A DNA stretch of 64,000 bases, taken from positions 93,121 through 157,120 of the forward strand of contig NZ_LDPE01000005.1 of assembly GCF_001447995.1 (NCBI RefSeq), written 5' to 3'. The position numbers were made by a program, and so were the translations under genes. Below the pieces are notes generated by a model. That model searched no databases. It saw nothing but the letters and a program-made list of their open reading frames with translations, and was not told where the DNA came from. Positions 1-8,533 of this stretch are shown in pieces (position 1 is the first letter of the stretch; each line of letters opens with the position of its first letter). The DNA is from Maribacter dokdonensis DSW-8 (GTDB lineage Bacteria; Bacteroidota; Bacteroidia; Flavobacteriales; Flavobacteriaceae).

Positions 1-804
1 AAACAAATGGATATGTTGATCCAGTTGTTTCCTTTTGTTCGATATTAATATATTGGCATCTTTTATAGTAGCTAATGATGCTGGAGTGGCAGGGCTGGCA
101 CCTCCATAAAATGAGGTGTTTTTCAAATTTTCTATTGTTTTGTTACTCCCAAAAATGGCGCCTGCTTGTATGCCAAAACCTTTACCTAAAGAGCAAGAAG
201 CTAATAGTTCCTTTGGCTGTAACGTTTGTAAATAACGATAGCTTCCGCCACCTTGCTCTCCTGTAATTCCTATTCCATGAGAATCATCTACTACTAGAAT
301 GATATCCTTCAGCGGTAGTTTTTTAAGAAAGTTGTAGTCAGGGAAATTGTCGCCATGAAAATCAATACTATCCAAAAAAAGGACTGGTGTTTTGCCAGTG
401 TTTTTATGAATAGCCCCTTCAAGTTCTTGCCAGTTTTTAAATACTTTTTGTTGATTTCTAATGAGTGCCGAGTGGGTGTTTGGTGCATAATACAAACTGT
501 AGTTGATATTACTGAAATAGTCACATACAAGTTGCCCGGCCAAATAACCGGAAGACATGGTAACACAAGCCTCGCTGCCTGTTAGCTCTCTAAGATAGCT
601 TTCAATCTCATCAAAAATAGAAATCTTAATATTAGACTTTCTTGAAGCACTATAGGATGTGCCGTATTTTTTGATGTTATTAATGAACAATGATTGAAAC
701 TCTTCATTGGTTTGAAGTCCTAAATAAGAAGTGCCTCCAAAATAGAGGTGTTCTTTACCATCTTTGGTTATCGTCCTTCCTGGAAATTCATTAATAGTAA
801 GCAT
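1..804 (-). CDS. PLP-dependent aminotransferase-like enzyme, C-terminus outside window
   Basis: An ATG at 804 on the minus strand opens 268 uninterrupted codons that run off the window edge, so the C-terminus is missing. It looks like a fold-type I PLP enzyme of the alpha-oxoamine synthase group (BioF/KBL-like). The motif VVDDSHGIG supplies the Asp and His that hold the cofactor, and the Lys in SLGKGFG should form the Schiff base. Its ATG overlaps the TGA of the upstream dipeptide epimerase (TGATG), so the two are probably translationally coupled. The substrate cannot be told; a role in cell-wall peptide or amino-acid salvage is inferred only from the neighbour. Confidence 0.8.
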   Translation of the reverse strand, partial: MLTINEFPGRTITKDGKEHLYFGGTSYLGLQTNEEFQSLFINNIKKYGTSYSASRKSNIKISIFDEIESYLRELTGSEACVTMSSGYLAGQLVCDYFSNINYSLYYAPNTHSALIRNQQKVFKNWQELEGAIHKNTGKTPVLFLDSIDFHGDNFPDYNFLKKLPLKDIILVVDDSHGIGITGEQGGGSYRYLQTLQPKELLASCSLGKGFGIQAGAIFGSNKTIENLKNTSFYGGASPATPASLATIKDANILISNKRKQLDQHIHLF

Positions 805-1817
805 CAATCTAAAAGTTGAACACCGCTACCGGCTAAGTTTGGAAAAATTACTTTTCCTTCATCTGTTATTTGAACTCCAGTGGCAATATCACTTTTTAAC
901 AACATGGCGCCATCCATATCTACATAATCCAATTGCGGAATTAGTTGGGCTATTGCAGAAATACCAACGGTAGATTCTGTCATACAGCCTACCATTACCT
1001 TAATACCTAATTCTTTTGCCTTGCTAATCATACGTAGGGCAGGGGTTAGGCCTCCACATTTGGTCAATTTAATATTTATACCATTAAAATGCAGTGCACA
1101 TTTTTCAACGTCGTTTTCTACAATGCAACTTTCATCTGCAATTACCGGTAGCACACTGTGGTGCATAACCTCTTCCATGCCAGACCAGTCGTCCGCTTTT
1201 AAAGGTTGTTCTAAAAATTCTACACCTAAATCTTTTAATAAAGGAGCATTATGTATGGTTTCCTCTGCCGTCCACGCACAATTGGCATCAATTCTAAAAA
1301 CGGCATTTGTATGTTCACGTAACTCACGAACAATGGCAACATCATCACTTGTACCCAATTTAATTTTATAGATAGGCCATGGCACTTCTTGCATTTTGGC
1401 GAGCATTACTTCAATAGGAGCTATACCAATAGTATAATTTGTGGTAGGGTAATGATCATTATCGGTACCCCATAACTTATATAATGGTTTTCCCTGTAAT
1501 TTTCCATACAGATCATGAGCTGCCAGATCAAGTGCACAAATGGCAAAATTAGATAAGCCTTTACCTACCAAAAATGAGTGAAAAAGTTCAGGTGTGGTAA
1601 AATTGAAATTTTCAATCTCTGAGGCTATGGCATTAATTTCATTGGTCATGCTCAGAACCGTAATTTTATAATATGGGTTAGCAGTGGCTTCACCGTAACC
1701 GGTTTTACCGTTCAAGGATAAGGTAGCTATTAAAGTATCTTGAAAATCATGAGATTCCCGTGATATGCTAAAGGTGTGCCTTAAGGGTAAAATGTATTTT
1801 TTTAGATGTACTTGCAT
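804..1817 (-). CDS. Dipeptide epimerase (L-Ala-D/L-Glu type), enolase superfamily
   Basis: A 337-aa member of the muconate-lactonizing subgroup of the enolase superfamily. Members with this signature epimerise L-Ala-D-Glu to L-Ala-L-Glu during murein peptide salvage in the cytoplasm. The catalytic set is complete: KIK at 151-153, metal ligands Asp177 (RIDAN), Glu203 (FLEQP) and Asp228 (IADES), and the second-face Lys near 250-253. The DMD at 300-302 matches the DxD that binds the dipeptide amino group in Ala-Glu epimerases. Length is typical. It is first in a pair with the PLP enzyme downstream. Exact dipeptide specificity is inferred, because flavobacterial paralogues vary. Confidence 0.88.
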   Translation of the reverse strand: MQVHLKKYILPLRHTFSISRESHDFQDTLIATLSLNGKTGYGEATANPYYKITVLSMTNEINAIASEIENFNFTTPELFHSFLVGKGLSNFAICALDLAAHDLYGKLQGKPLYKLWGTDNDHYPTTNYTIGIAPIEVMLAKMQEVPWPIYKIKLGTSDDVAIVRELREHTNAVFRIDANCAWTAEETIHNAPLLKDLGVEFLEQPLKADDWSGMEEVMHHSVLPVIADESCIVENDVEKCALHFNGINIKLTKCGGLTPALRMISKAKELGIKVMVGCMTESTVGISAIAQLIPQLDYVDMDGAMLLKSDIATGVQITDEGKVIFPNLAGSGVQLLD

Positions 1818-1856
1818 AGTACTAATATACAGATAAGGATAGGACTAAAAAACGAA

Positions 1857-1880
1857 AACCCACTGATATTTCAGTGGGTT
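1857..1880 (-). terminator. Rho-independent terminator after head-GIN gene
   Basis: A perfect 10-bp inverted repeat (AACCCACTGA / TCAGTGGGTT, 4-nt loop) is followed on the minus strand by TTTTCGTTTTTT. It lies between the stop of the head-GIN gene and the start of the dipeptide epimerase, so it most likely ends head-GIN transcription. Confidence 0.75.
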
Positions 1881-1907
1881 CCAATGTTGAATTGATTGAT
1901 GAATTTT

Positions 1908-2630
1908 TTAGTACTTGTGAACACTGCCGGAAACCGATTTATTCTTCTGAACCGTTGGGTCTCCTTTATAAGAAATATTGCCACCGCTAGAGGCTTCAGC
2001 AGTTAAATTGTCTTTTACATCAATGCTAATATTGGCACCACTACTGGCATCGGCATTAGCGTTTGAGGTTGCTAAATCATTTGCCCTAACATTAGATCCG
2101 CTACTGGCATCTACATATACTTCATTAGCATTGCCCTCAAGTGAAATATTGGCACCGCTGCTAGCGTCTATATCCATATTGTTAGCTTGTACCATGGCAT
2201 TTAATATGGCACCGCTACTTGCATCTATCTCCAACTTGTCCGATTTAATTTTATTTTCGGTAGTTAAGTGTGCACCACTTGAAGCATAAAGCCCTGTGAC
2301 GTTGGGCATGGTAACGAATATCTTTTTGGTGGCACGACCAATGTTCTCTACACAATGAATTTTTAATTTACCGTTTTTGATATCGGTACCTATGAGGTCT
2401 ATGATATTTTCATCTGCTTCTACAGCAATGTCAAAATCGCTTCCTTGTGAAATAAAAACTTCTAGACCTTCTGAGGCAGAAACTTCGGTGAATTCTTCGG
2501 TTATTTCCCTAGTTTCTTCTACTACTACCCCGTTGCCGGCTTCTCCAGTTCCAAAATTGATGTCAAAGCCACAAGATGAAAGTAAAAGGGCTAAAACAAA
2601 AGCTACTGTTATTCTTACTAATGTTGTCAT
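1908..2630 (-). CDS. Head-GIN (DUF2807) lipoprotein
   Basis: A 240-aa putative lipoprotein. A hydrophobic leader ends in the lipobox LLSSC with the lipidated Cys at residue 20. The rest is a DUF2807 (putative auto-transporter adhesin, head GIN) domain. Six ASSG repeats spaced about 16-20 residues apart suggest a right-handed beta-helix at the cell surface or in the periplasm. Such genes often accompany PspC and PadR genes in flavobacteria, as here. The molecular role is unknown. A motif shared with the DUF4870 promoter region lies 65-76 bp upstream. Confidence 0.85.
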   Translation of the reverse strand: MTTLVRITVAFVLALLLSSCGFDINFGTGEAGNGVVVEETREITEEFTEVSASEGLEVFISQGSDFDIAVEADENIIDLIGTDIKNGKLKIHCVENIGRATKKIFVTMPNVTGLYASSGAHLTTENKIKSDKLEIDASSGAILNAMVQANNMDIDASSGANISLEGNANEVYVDASSGSNVRANDLATSNANADASSGANISIDVKDNLTAEASSGGNISYKGDPTVQKNKSVSGSVHKY

Positions 2631-2694
2631 GATTGTTTGTTTTTATGATTGTTATTTGATGATGTAAAAATGATCGTTTGTTACCTTTTCTACC

Positions 2695-2706
2695 ACTATA
2701 TGTTAC
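2695..2706. promoter_or_regulatory. Candidate operator half upstream of head-GIN gene
   Basis: ACTATATGTTAC, read on the minus strand as GTAACATATAGT, matches 10 of 12 bases of GTAACGCATAGT in the palindrome at 5665-5683 upstream of the DUF4870 gene. Both sit ahead of genes in the same cluster, which also encodes a PadR regulator. Binding by that PadR is an inference. Confidence 0.35.
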
Positions 2707-2737
2707 TGAATTGTAGATTTAGGTATATGAACCGTAA

Positions 2738-4531
2738 TTAATTGATACTATCGTTGGCATCTATTTTAACGCCATTTTCGTCTAACTTCATTTTAAACGA
2801 TTCTCCATTATCGTTTACGTCAATGTTAATGCCATTTTCGTTAATGATGATCTTGCCTTTTTCGCCGTTATCGTTAATGTTGATGTCAATGCCGTTCTCG
2901 TTGATATTTATACGGTTAGAGCCATTGTGGTCTTCGTCATCGTTCATTTCAATATACTCAGGGCAATCAAGACATTCCAGTTCTCCGTTATTGTTCATTT
3001 TCCATAAGTATCCCTCTAAGCCGTCTGTATCCCTATCTGTATTTGCCGTGGTAATCCAGCTTCTAGAATTGGTTTGTTCATAAGTTAAGATGGTACCTAC
3101 CGGTAAAAATATACTTACACGAACTTCTTGGTCTTTAAACTTAGGACCTTGCGTGGTCAAATAATCATTCAATGAGATGGTATTTCCGCTTACCTCATAT
3201 TCGTATAGTATTTGACTTGCGATATCTTTTGCTTCTCTATTGGAAGGACCGTCAGCTTCTTTTCTGATCTGAACCCTAACTAACGAATCTTTGGATTTAC
3301 GAATTCTAAACCTTACATCATCTGAAACCAATATTTTATTACCGGCCTCATCGTAAGAGATAAAGGTATCTCCCATATGCATATCCTTTTCATAATCGTA
3401 CTCGTCAGTAGATACTAATCTAATGTTCAAAGTATCTGTAGGTATTACGTTCGTAATCTCATCTTCAATAGAAGTGCTACCGGTATAGGCGTGTGAAGCT
3501 GCTTCTCTTATACCAAAAATGATCAGTAGTATAATTGAAATCAACCATAATCCTAATAGCGCAAACTTGGCAACCGTTCCAATAGATTTTAAGTTGTTCA
3601 CTAAAATTTTCAACCCTAAATACATTAAGAAAAAGAACGGAATTCCAATGGCAAAAAATGCTAGTAATGAAACTACCCAAATTGGCATGTTGGTAGAATT
3701 GACCACATTGTAAAAGTCAATGCCCGGTACATGAATTATGTCTAGTATACCCACGGTGAACATACCCACAATTAGACCAATTAAGGTGGTTGCACCAATA
3801 ATTACTAAAAGTATACCAATGAATTTGCCAAAGATCTTAAATAGAAACATAACAATATCTCCAAATGTGTCAAAGATTGTTTTTCCTCCTTTTTTGACGG
3901 TATTGCCTACTTTTTCATAGTCAACACTTTTTACACGATCCGCAACGTCATCAAAACCCTCTTTAACTTTACGTTCAATATTGCTGATATTGACAGTTTC
4001 CCCGCTCATGTCCAATTTTTGGGCCGTAGTTTTAGCTTCAGGTATAAGAATCCAAAGTAAGCCGTAAATAAAGATAAAGCCGCCCCATGTGAAAATGGTC
4101 AAAAAGATCCAAAGTAGACGGATCCATAATGGGTCAATGTTGAAATAGTGTGCTAAACCGGCAGAAACCCCGGCAACATATTTTTTCTCGGTGTCTCTAT
4201 AAAGTTTTTTCACCTTGTTCTGAGATGAAGCGGTTTTAGCCCTTGGCTCGTCTTCAAAGATATCCTCATCAACCATATAATCTTCTGGTTGTCCCATAAT
4301 GGCAATAACTTCATCTACCTCTTTTTTGGTAATGACTTGTCTTTCGTTTTCAAGTTTATCATGAAAAAGCTCGGCAATTCTTGCTTCTATATCAGCAATG
4401 ATCTCATCGCTACCAGGTGTATTGGCAAAAGATCGTTTTACCGATTCTAAATACCTACGCATTATATTGTATGCCTCTTCATCTATATGAAAGAGCATGT
4501 TCGCTAAATTTATATTTACTGTTTTGTTCAT
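2738..4531 (-). CDS. PspC-domain multi-spanning membrane protein
   Basis: A 597-aa protein. The N-terminal ~110 residues are soluble and helical. A PspC domain follows at about 110-170 (KKLYRDTEKKYVAGVSAGLA and a Trp-rich membrane segment), then several further transmembrane helices to about 350, and a periplasmic beta-rich tail. The last ~60 residues are repeats of the type INENGI.I.INDNGE. PspC domains are linked to envelope stress and membrane-potential sensing; here that role is inferred. Its start lies 2 nt after the PadR stop, so the pair is an operon and PadR probably controls it. Confidence 0.87.
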   Translation of the reverse strand: MNKTVNINLANMLFHIDEEAYNIMRRYLESVKRSFANTPGSDEIIADIEARIAELFHDKLENERQVITKKEVDEVIAIMGQPEDYMVDEDIFEDEPRAKTASSQNKVKKLYRDTEKKYVAGVSAGLAHYFNIDPLWIRLLWIFLTIFTWGGFIFIYGLLWILIPEAKTTAQKLDMSGETVNISNIERKVKEGFDDVADRVKSVDYEKVGNTVKKGGKTIFDTFGDIVMFLFKIFGKFIGILLVIIGATTLIGLIVGMFTVGILDIIHVPGIDFYNVVNSTNMPIWVVSLLAFFAIGIPFFFLMYLGLKILVNNLKSIGTVAKFALLGLWLISIILLIIFGIREAASHAYTGSTSIEDEITNVIPTDTLNIRLVSTDEYDYEKDMHMGDTFISYDEAGNKILVSDDVRFRIRKSKDSLVRVQIRKEADGPSNREAKDIASQILYEYEVSGNTISLNDYLTTQGPKFKDQEVRVSIFLPVGTILTYEQTNSRSWITTANTDRDTDGLEGYLWKMNNNGELECLDCPEYIEMNDDEDHNGSNRININENGIDININDNGEKGKIIINENGINIDVNDNGESFKMKLDENGVKIDANDSIN

Positions 4532-4533
4532 GA

Positions 4534-4869
4534 TTAGCTGTTTTTTGAGTTGGTTACTAGGTTGGTTGCTTTTCTTAATTCGTCCCAGGTAGTATCCAGT
4601 TCCTTAAGGAAAAGTTTACCGGTTTCGGTAAGTGTATAATATTTTCTTGGCGGTCCAGATGTAGATTCTTCCCACCGATAGTTCAGAAGACCTGCATTTT
4701 TTAACCTGGTCAGTAGTGGGTAAATAGTTCCTTCCACTACTAGCATTTTAGCATCTTTTAGCGTTTTTAAGATTTCTGAAGCATACTTGTCTTCCCCATT
4801 CAAGATGGACAGGATGCAGTACTCCAAAACCCCTTTTCGCATTTGCGCTTTTGTATTTTCTACGTTCAT
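4534..4869 (-). CDS. PadR-family transcriptional regulator
   Basis: A small winged-helix regulator of 111 aa if started at the ATG at 4869 (MNVENTKAQMRKGVLEYCIL), where PadR similarity begins. An in-frame ATG at 4938 would add 23 poorly conserved residues. Features typical of PadR are GTIYPLLTRLKNAGLL (recognition helix) and GPPRKYYTLTETG (wing). It directly precedes the PspC gene with a 2-nt gap. PadR proteins repress adjacent membrane or transporter genes and are released by small molecules or phenolics; the ligand here is unknown. Confidence 0.9.
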   Translation of the reverse strand: MNVENTKAQMRKGVLEYCILSILNGEDKYASEILKTLKDAKMLVVEGTIYPLLTRLKNAGLLNYRWEESTSGPPRKYYTLTETGKLFLKELDTTWDELRKATNLVTNSKNS

Positions 4870-5080
4870 AATGTCTTTTTGCTTTTTATGCAGTCCCGCT
4901 TTTGGAGGGGATTGCTCCATTGTTTCTGTCGTCTGCATAGGTTAACTGTTCGTTTTTTGTTCGATGAATAAACATGTTGATCGATTGATTGTTTTGACTG
5001 TGTTTAAACAGGTTTTAATTGATTGATAAATAAACTCCTACGGGTGTGATGAATACCCTGATATATATTGACTGATTCAC

Positions 5081-5563
5081 TTATTTTATAAATTTAAAAC
5101 TTAACGGATATTCAAAAACTTCGCCTTCATTGGTCTTAATCGTCGCAAGAATGGTATATACTATATTGATGATGAATAGGGCAGATTGTGCCAGTCCTAG
5201 TAACCCAACGGGTATCATCCATGGACCAAAAAAATCATCTGAGTCGAAATGAAAATTGATGTTATTGAAGCTATGAACGTTCACTAAGCCAAAATTGTCA
5301 AAGTCAAAAACATTAGGTAAGAATCCACCTAGGAAAAACGGAATACTTACCATACCTACAAGAATAGAGTAGAGTAATATGCTAATTTGAAAGTTCAATG
5401 CTTGTTTGCCATTGTGGTCCACAAACTCATATTCTTTTTTATTTGCCGTCCATAATACGAGCGGAATGATGAAGTTTCCGAACGGAATAAAGAATTTAGA
5501 AAACGTACTGGCATGTATTAGTGCAGAGAGGTTTCTTTCGTGTTTTGTTACTGATTCTGTCAT
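5081..5563 (-). CDS. DUF4870 membrane protein
   Basis: A 160-aa integral membrane protein with about three to four hydrophobic helices. The conserved DUF4870 signature spans helix 1 and the following loop (PFGNFIIPLVLWTANKKEYE, then DHNGKQALNFQ). DUF4870 is related to TIC20-like proteins and is often found beside PadR/PspC genes. Function is unknown. It lies 142 bp or more upstream of the PadR gene on the same strand and has its own upstream region with a palindrome. Confidence 0.85.
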   Translation of the reverse strand: MTESVTKHERNLSALIHASTFSKFFIPFGNFIIPLVLWTANKKEYEFVDHNGKQALNFQISILLYSILVGMVSIPFFLGGFLPNVFDFDNFGLVNVHSFNNINFHFDSDDFFGPWMIPVGLLGLAQSALFIINIVYTILATIKTNEGEVFEYPLSFKFIK

Positions 5564-5596
5564 GATTGCTTCGTTGATGATGATGATTGATTTTAA

Positions 5597-5683
5597 TACT
5601 ATGTAAAAGCCAATTACTTTGATTACCTATTAACTTCCTATGCAAATATATGTCTAAAAAAAGGTACTATGTAACGCATAGTA
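5597..5683. promoter_or_regulatory. Repeated TACTATGTAA sites and palindrome ahead of DUF4870 gene
   Basis: TACTATGTAA occurs at 5597-5606 and again at 5665-5674. The second copy is part of the palindrome TACTATG-TAACG-CATAGTA (7-bp arms). The sites lie 34-120 bp upstream of the DUF4870 start and between it and the divergent DUF4442 gene. A related half-site precedes the head-GIN gene. These are candidate PadR operators. Confidence 0.4.
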
Positions 5684-5757
5684 ATAATATTTAACAATAT
5701 TTTAACATTTTAGAATGGTCTAAATAAATACTACTTTTAGCAAAATAAATAGACAAT

Positions 5758-6219
5758 ATGGCGGTAACAGCTAGTAAATTCAATATGTTTTCATTTTTTA
5801 AACTACCTGCAGCTTGGTGGTGCGGAGTACGTTTAAGAGAAATAGATAAAAATAGGTCTGTAGTGACCGTTACCCACCGTTGGATCAATCAGAATCCGTT
5901 TAATTCTATGTTTTGGGCAGTACAGGGTATGGCTGCGGAACTATCTACCGGAGCAATGATGATAGACCAAATTGAAGCAACAGGAAAGAAGATTTCTATG
6001 TTGGTCGCTAATAATAAGGCTAACTTTTCTAAAAAAGCTACCGGTAAAATAACGTTTACCTGTGAGGACGGACACTTAATTAAAGAAGCTTTGGAAAAGA
6101 CCATTGCAACAGGAGAAGGACAAACCATTTGGATGAAATCTGTTGGTGTTAATGAAGACGGGGTAATGGTAAGTACTTTTGATTTTGAATGGACGGTAAG
6201 GTTGAAACAGAAAAAGTAG
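5758..6219 (+). CDS. DUF4442 protein, hotdog-fold thioesterase-like
   Basis: A 153-aa cytoplasmic protein resembling the DUF4442 family, a branch of hotdog-fold acyl-CoA thioesterase-like proteins. The central helix region (NPFNSMFWAVQGMAAELSTG) and the following strands fit that fold. The substrate is unknown. It is divergent from the DUF4870 gene, and the next gene begins 5 nt downstream. Confidence 0.75.
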   Translation: MAVTASKFNMFSFFKLPAAWWCGVRLREIDKNRSVVTVTHRWINQNPFNSMFWAVQGMAAELSTGAMMIDQIEATGKKISMLVANNKANFSKKATGKITFTCEDGHLIKEALEKTIATGEGQTIWMKSVGVNEDGVMVSTFDFEWTVRLKQKK

Positions 6220-6224
6220 TTTCA

Positions 6225-6734
6225 ATGAAAAGAGCAATAAGATTCAAAGAGACTCAGAAGTTTACCCAATGGTGGTTGTGGTTGATCATACTTGCTCCAA
6301 TACTATTATTTGTAATAGGTAAGGTAATAACTATTATAAGTTTATGTACAGCTCAAATTCCTAATGCTTCCGGTAATATTAGCATTTCATGGATATCGGG
6401 TAGGTTATCTATTGTTCAATTTATCTGCGTCCTGGTTTATATAGCTACCATATTATTTTTGGCATTATCAAAACTTAAAGTAGTGGTTTCAGATAAGGAT
6501 ATAAAAATTCGTCATCTATTATTTTTTAGTAAAGTCATTGATTTAAATGAAGTAGTAGAACAACAGATCGTTAATTATGATTTTGTAGGGTATGGTATCA
6601 GAAAAACTAAAAAGTACGGTACCGTCTATAATGTAAAGGGTGGGGAAGGAGTAGCTATTATACTTACCAATGGTGAAAAATACCTCATTGGCTCGCAAAA
6701 GACCGAAGAATTTTTAAAATCTCTTTTAAAATAA
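6225..6734 (+). CDS. Membrane-anchored PH-like domain protein, hypothetical
   Basis: A 169-aa protein from the ATG at 6225, chosen because it avoids overlap with the upstream gene; a start at 6189 would overlap. Two transmembrane helices (about residues 15-40 and 65-90) precede a soluble C-terminal half. That half has the strand pattern of a bacterial PH-like domain (KVVVSDKDIKIRHLLFFSKVI at its start). Function is unknown. Confidence 0.6.
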   Translation: MKRAIRFKETQKFTQWWLWLIILAPILLFVIGKVITIISLCTAQIPNASGNISISWISGRLSIVQFICVLVYIATILFLALSKLKVVVSDKDIKIRHLLFFSKVIDLNEVVEQQIVNYDFVGYGIRKTKKYGTVYNVKGGEGVAIILTNGEKYLIGSQKTEEFLKSLLK

Positions 6735-6802
6735 TTCGGTTTAGTTGTAACAAAAGTACTTCTGCTAGCAACTAATTAGCATCAATCAAAAACAATATAC
6801 AC

Positions 6803-7600
6803 ATGAACGCACACGAAATAGATTACGAGATTTTTGGAGAAGAAATGCAATATGTTGAAATAGAGTTAGATCCGCAAGAGGCAGTAGTAGCCGAAGCAGG
6901 AAGCTTTATGATGATGGATACCGATATTAAAATGAATACCATTTTTGGTGATGGTAGCAATCAAGATAATAGTGTTCTTGGTAAAATTTTCTCGGCAGGT
7001 AAACGTATGCTTACGGGAGAAAGTCTATTTATGACGGCATTTTTAAATATTGGTCAAGGTAAAAAACAGGTAAGTTTTGCCTCTCCATATCCGGGTAAAA
7101 TTTTGCCAATTGACCTTTCTGAAATGGGCGGACGCTTTATTTGTCAGAAAGATGCCTTTTTATGTGCTGCAAAGGGTGTATCTGTCGGTATTGAATTTTC
7201 TAAGAGATTAGGTCGTGGACTTTTTGGAGGTGAAGGTTTTATTATGCAAAAACTTGAAGGAGACGGAATGTCCTTTATACATGCAGGTGGTACGTTGGCA
7301 AAGAAAACCCTTGGTCCTGGTGAGGTACTAAAAGTAGATACGGGATGTATTGTTGGCTTTACAAAAGATGTGGACTATGATATAGAATTCGTTGGTGGTA
7401 TTCGTAATACGGTTTTTGGTGGTGAAGGTTTATTCTTCGCAACCCTTCGCGGACCCGGCACAGTCTATATTCAGTCCTTACCTTTCAGTCGTTTAGCAGG
7501 TAGAGTTCTAGCTTCTATACCAAGAGGAGGAAAAGATAAAGGAGAAGGTAGTATTCTTGGGACTTTAGGAGATATTGTTGGTGGTGATAACAGGTTTTAA
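6803..7600 (+). CDS. TIGR00266 / AIM24-family protein
   Basis: A 265-aa protein of the TIGR00266 (AIM24-like) family, built of a tryptophan-lacking biogenesis-type beta scaffold. Family hallmarks visible are the N-terminal VEIELDPQEAVVAEAGSFM, the glycine-rich turn GLFGGEGFIMQKLEGDG and the C-terminal TVFGGEGLFFATLRGPG with SLPFSRLAGR. The length is normal. Bacterial members are cytoplasmic and uncharacterised. Confidence 0.9.
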   Translation: MNAHEIDYEIFGEEMQYVEIELDPQEAVVAEAGSFMMMDTDIKMNTIFGDGSNQDNSVLGKIFSAGKRMLTGESLFMTAFLNIGQGKKQVSFASPYPGKILPIDLSEMGGRFICQKDAFLCAAKGVSVGIEFSKRLGRGLFGGEGFIMQKLEGDGMSFIHAGGTLAKKTLGPGEVLKVDTGCIVGFTKDVDYDIEFVGGIRNTVFGGEGLFFATLRGPGTVYIQSLPFSRLAGRVLASIPRGGKDKGEGSILGTLGDIVGGDNRF

Positions 7601-7607
7601 GAATTAT

Positions 7608-7879
7608 GGACAAGGTACAAGGTACAAAGAACAGAGTATTAAGTAGATAGTACTAAGTATTAAGAAAAAGAGTATGGACTAATTTATGAGGATATTTTGT
7701 AAAGTTCTGATGTATTATGTTTGAATAGGAAGTATGAAGCTCTAATTTGGATGTAAATTTGAATTTGAATTTGGACTTGAATTTGATTTTTGAGCTTGAG
7801 TTTGTATTTTAATTTTCCAAGAACCAACAAGTAGCAACCAACAACCAACAACCAGCAACGATCAACGATCAACGAGTAT
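7608..7879. repeat. Composite low-complexity intergenic repeat
   Basis: The gap between the AIM24-like and DUF2461 genes is filled by short-period sequence in three blocks: GTACAAG/AGTATTAAG units, TTTGAATTTGAA-like units, and CAACCAACAACCAAC units. The same kinds of blocks recur at 38991-39200 and 39645-39885. I see no gene here. Confidence 0.7.
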
Positions 7880-8533
7880 ATGAGTTTCAAAAATCAGATA
7901 GACTTCTTAAAAGAATTACAGCAAAACAATTCAAAGGAATGGATGGATGCCAATCGTAAATGGTACAAACAGGTACGGGATGAATATATAGACTGGTTAA
8001 ATAGTATGAATAGGAGACTATCGGATATTGATGACGAGTACTATGATACTCCAGGTAAAAAGGGAATAAATCGTATCAATAATAATCTTATGTTTCATCC
8101 CAATAAACCTATTTATAAAGACCATTTAGGAGCGGGGTTTGACAAGAAACCAAAAACTGCCGATTTCTATTTTGAGTTGGGTATAGACCGTTGCATTTTT
8201 GCGGGAGGATTATGGAGACCGGAGCCAAAAGTATTGCGTAGTGTTCGTGAAGCCATTGATTATGATGGAGAAGAATTGGTGAAAATATTAAATAAGAAAT
8301 CTTTTAAAACCCGTTTTGGTGACCTCTATGAAGATGCTAAACTGACCAATGCACCTAAGGGGTTCGCCAAAGATCATAAACATATAGAATTGCTTAAAAA
8401 CAAAACCTTTGCCGTATTCCAAGAGTTTAGTACTAAGGAAACCAACAAAGCTAAGTTTGATGATGAATTAATAGCAGCTTATAAAGAAATGCTACCATTT
8501 AGGCGTTATTTGAATAAGGCCATTACCGTGTAA
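7880..8533 (+). CDS. DUF2461 family protein
   Basis: A 217-aa protein of the DUF2461 family (TIGR02453). It carries the usual N-terminal NNSKEWMDANRKWYKQ, the central NRINNNLMFHPNKPIYKDH and the GGLWRPEPKVLR segment. No signal peptide or membrane segment is visible. Function is unknown. It converges directly on the M81 gene with no gap. Confidence 0.88.
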   Translation: MSFKNQIDFLKELQQNNSKEWMDANRKWYKQVRDEYIDWLNSMNRRLSDIDDEYYDTPGKKGINRINNNLMFHPNKPIYKDHLGAGFDKKPKTADFYFELGIDRCIFAGGLWRPEPKVLRSVREAIDYDGEELVKILNKKSFKTRFGDLYEDAKLTNAPKGFAKDHKHIELLKNKTFAVFQEFSTKETNKAKFDDELIAAYKEMLPFRRYLNKAITV

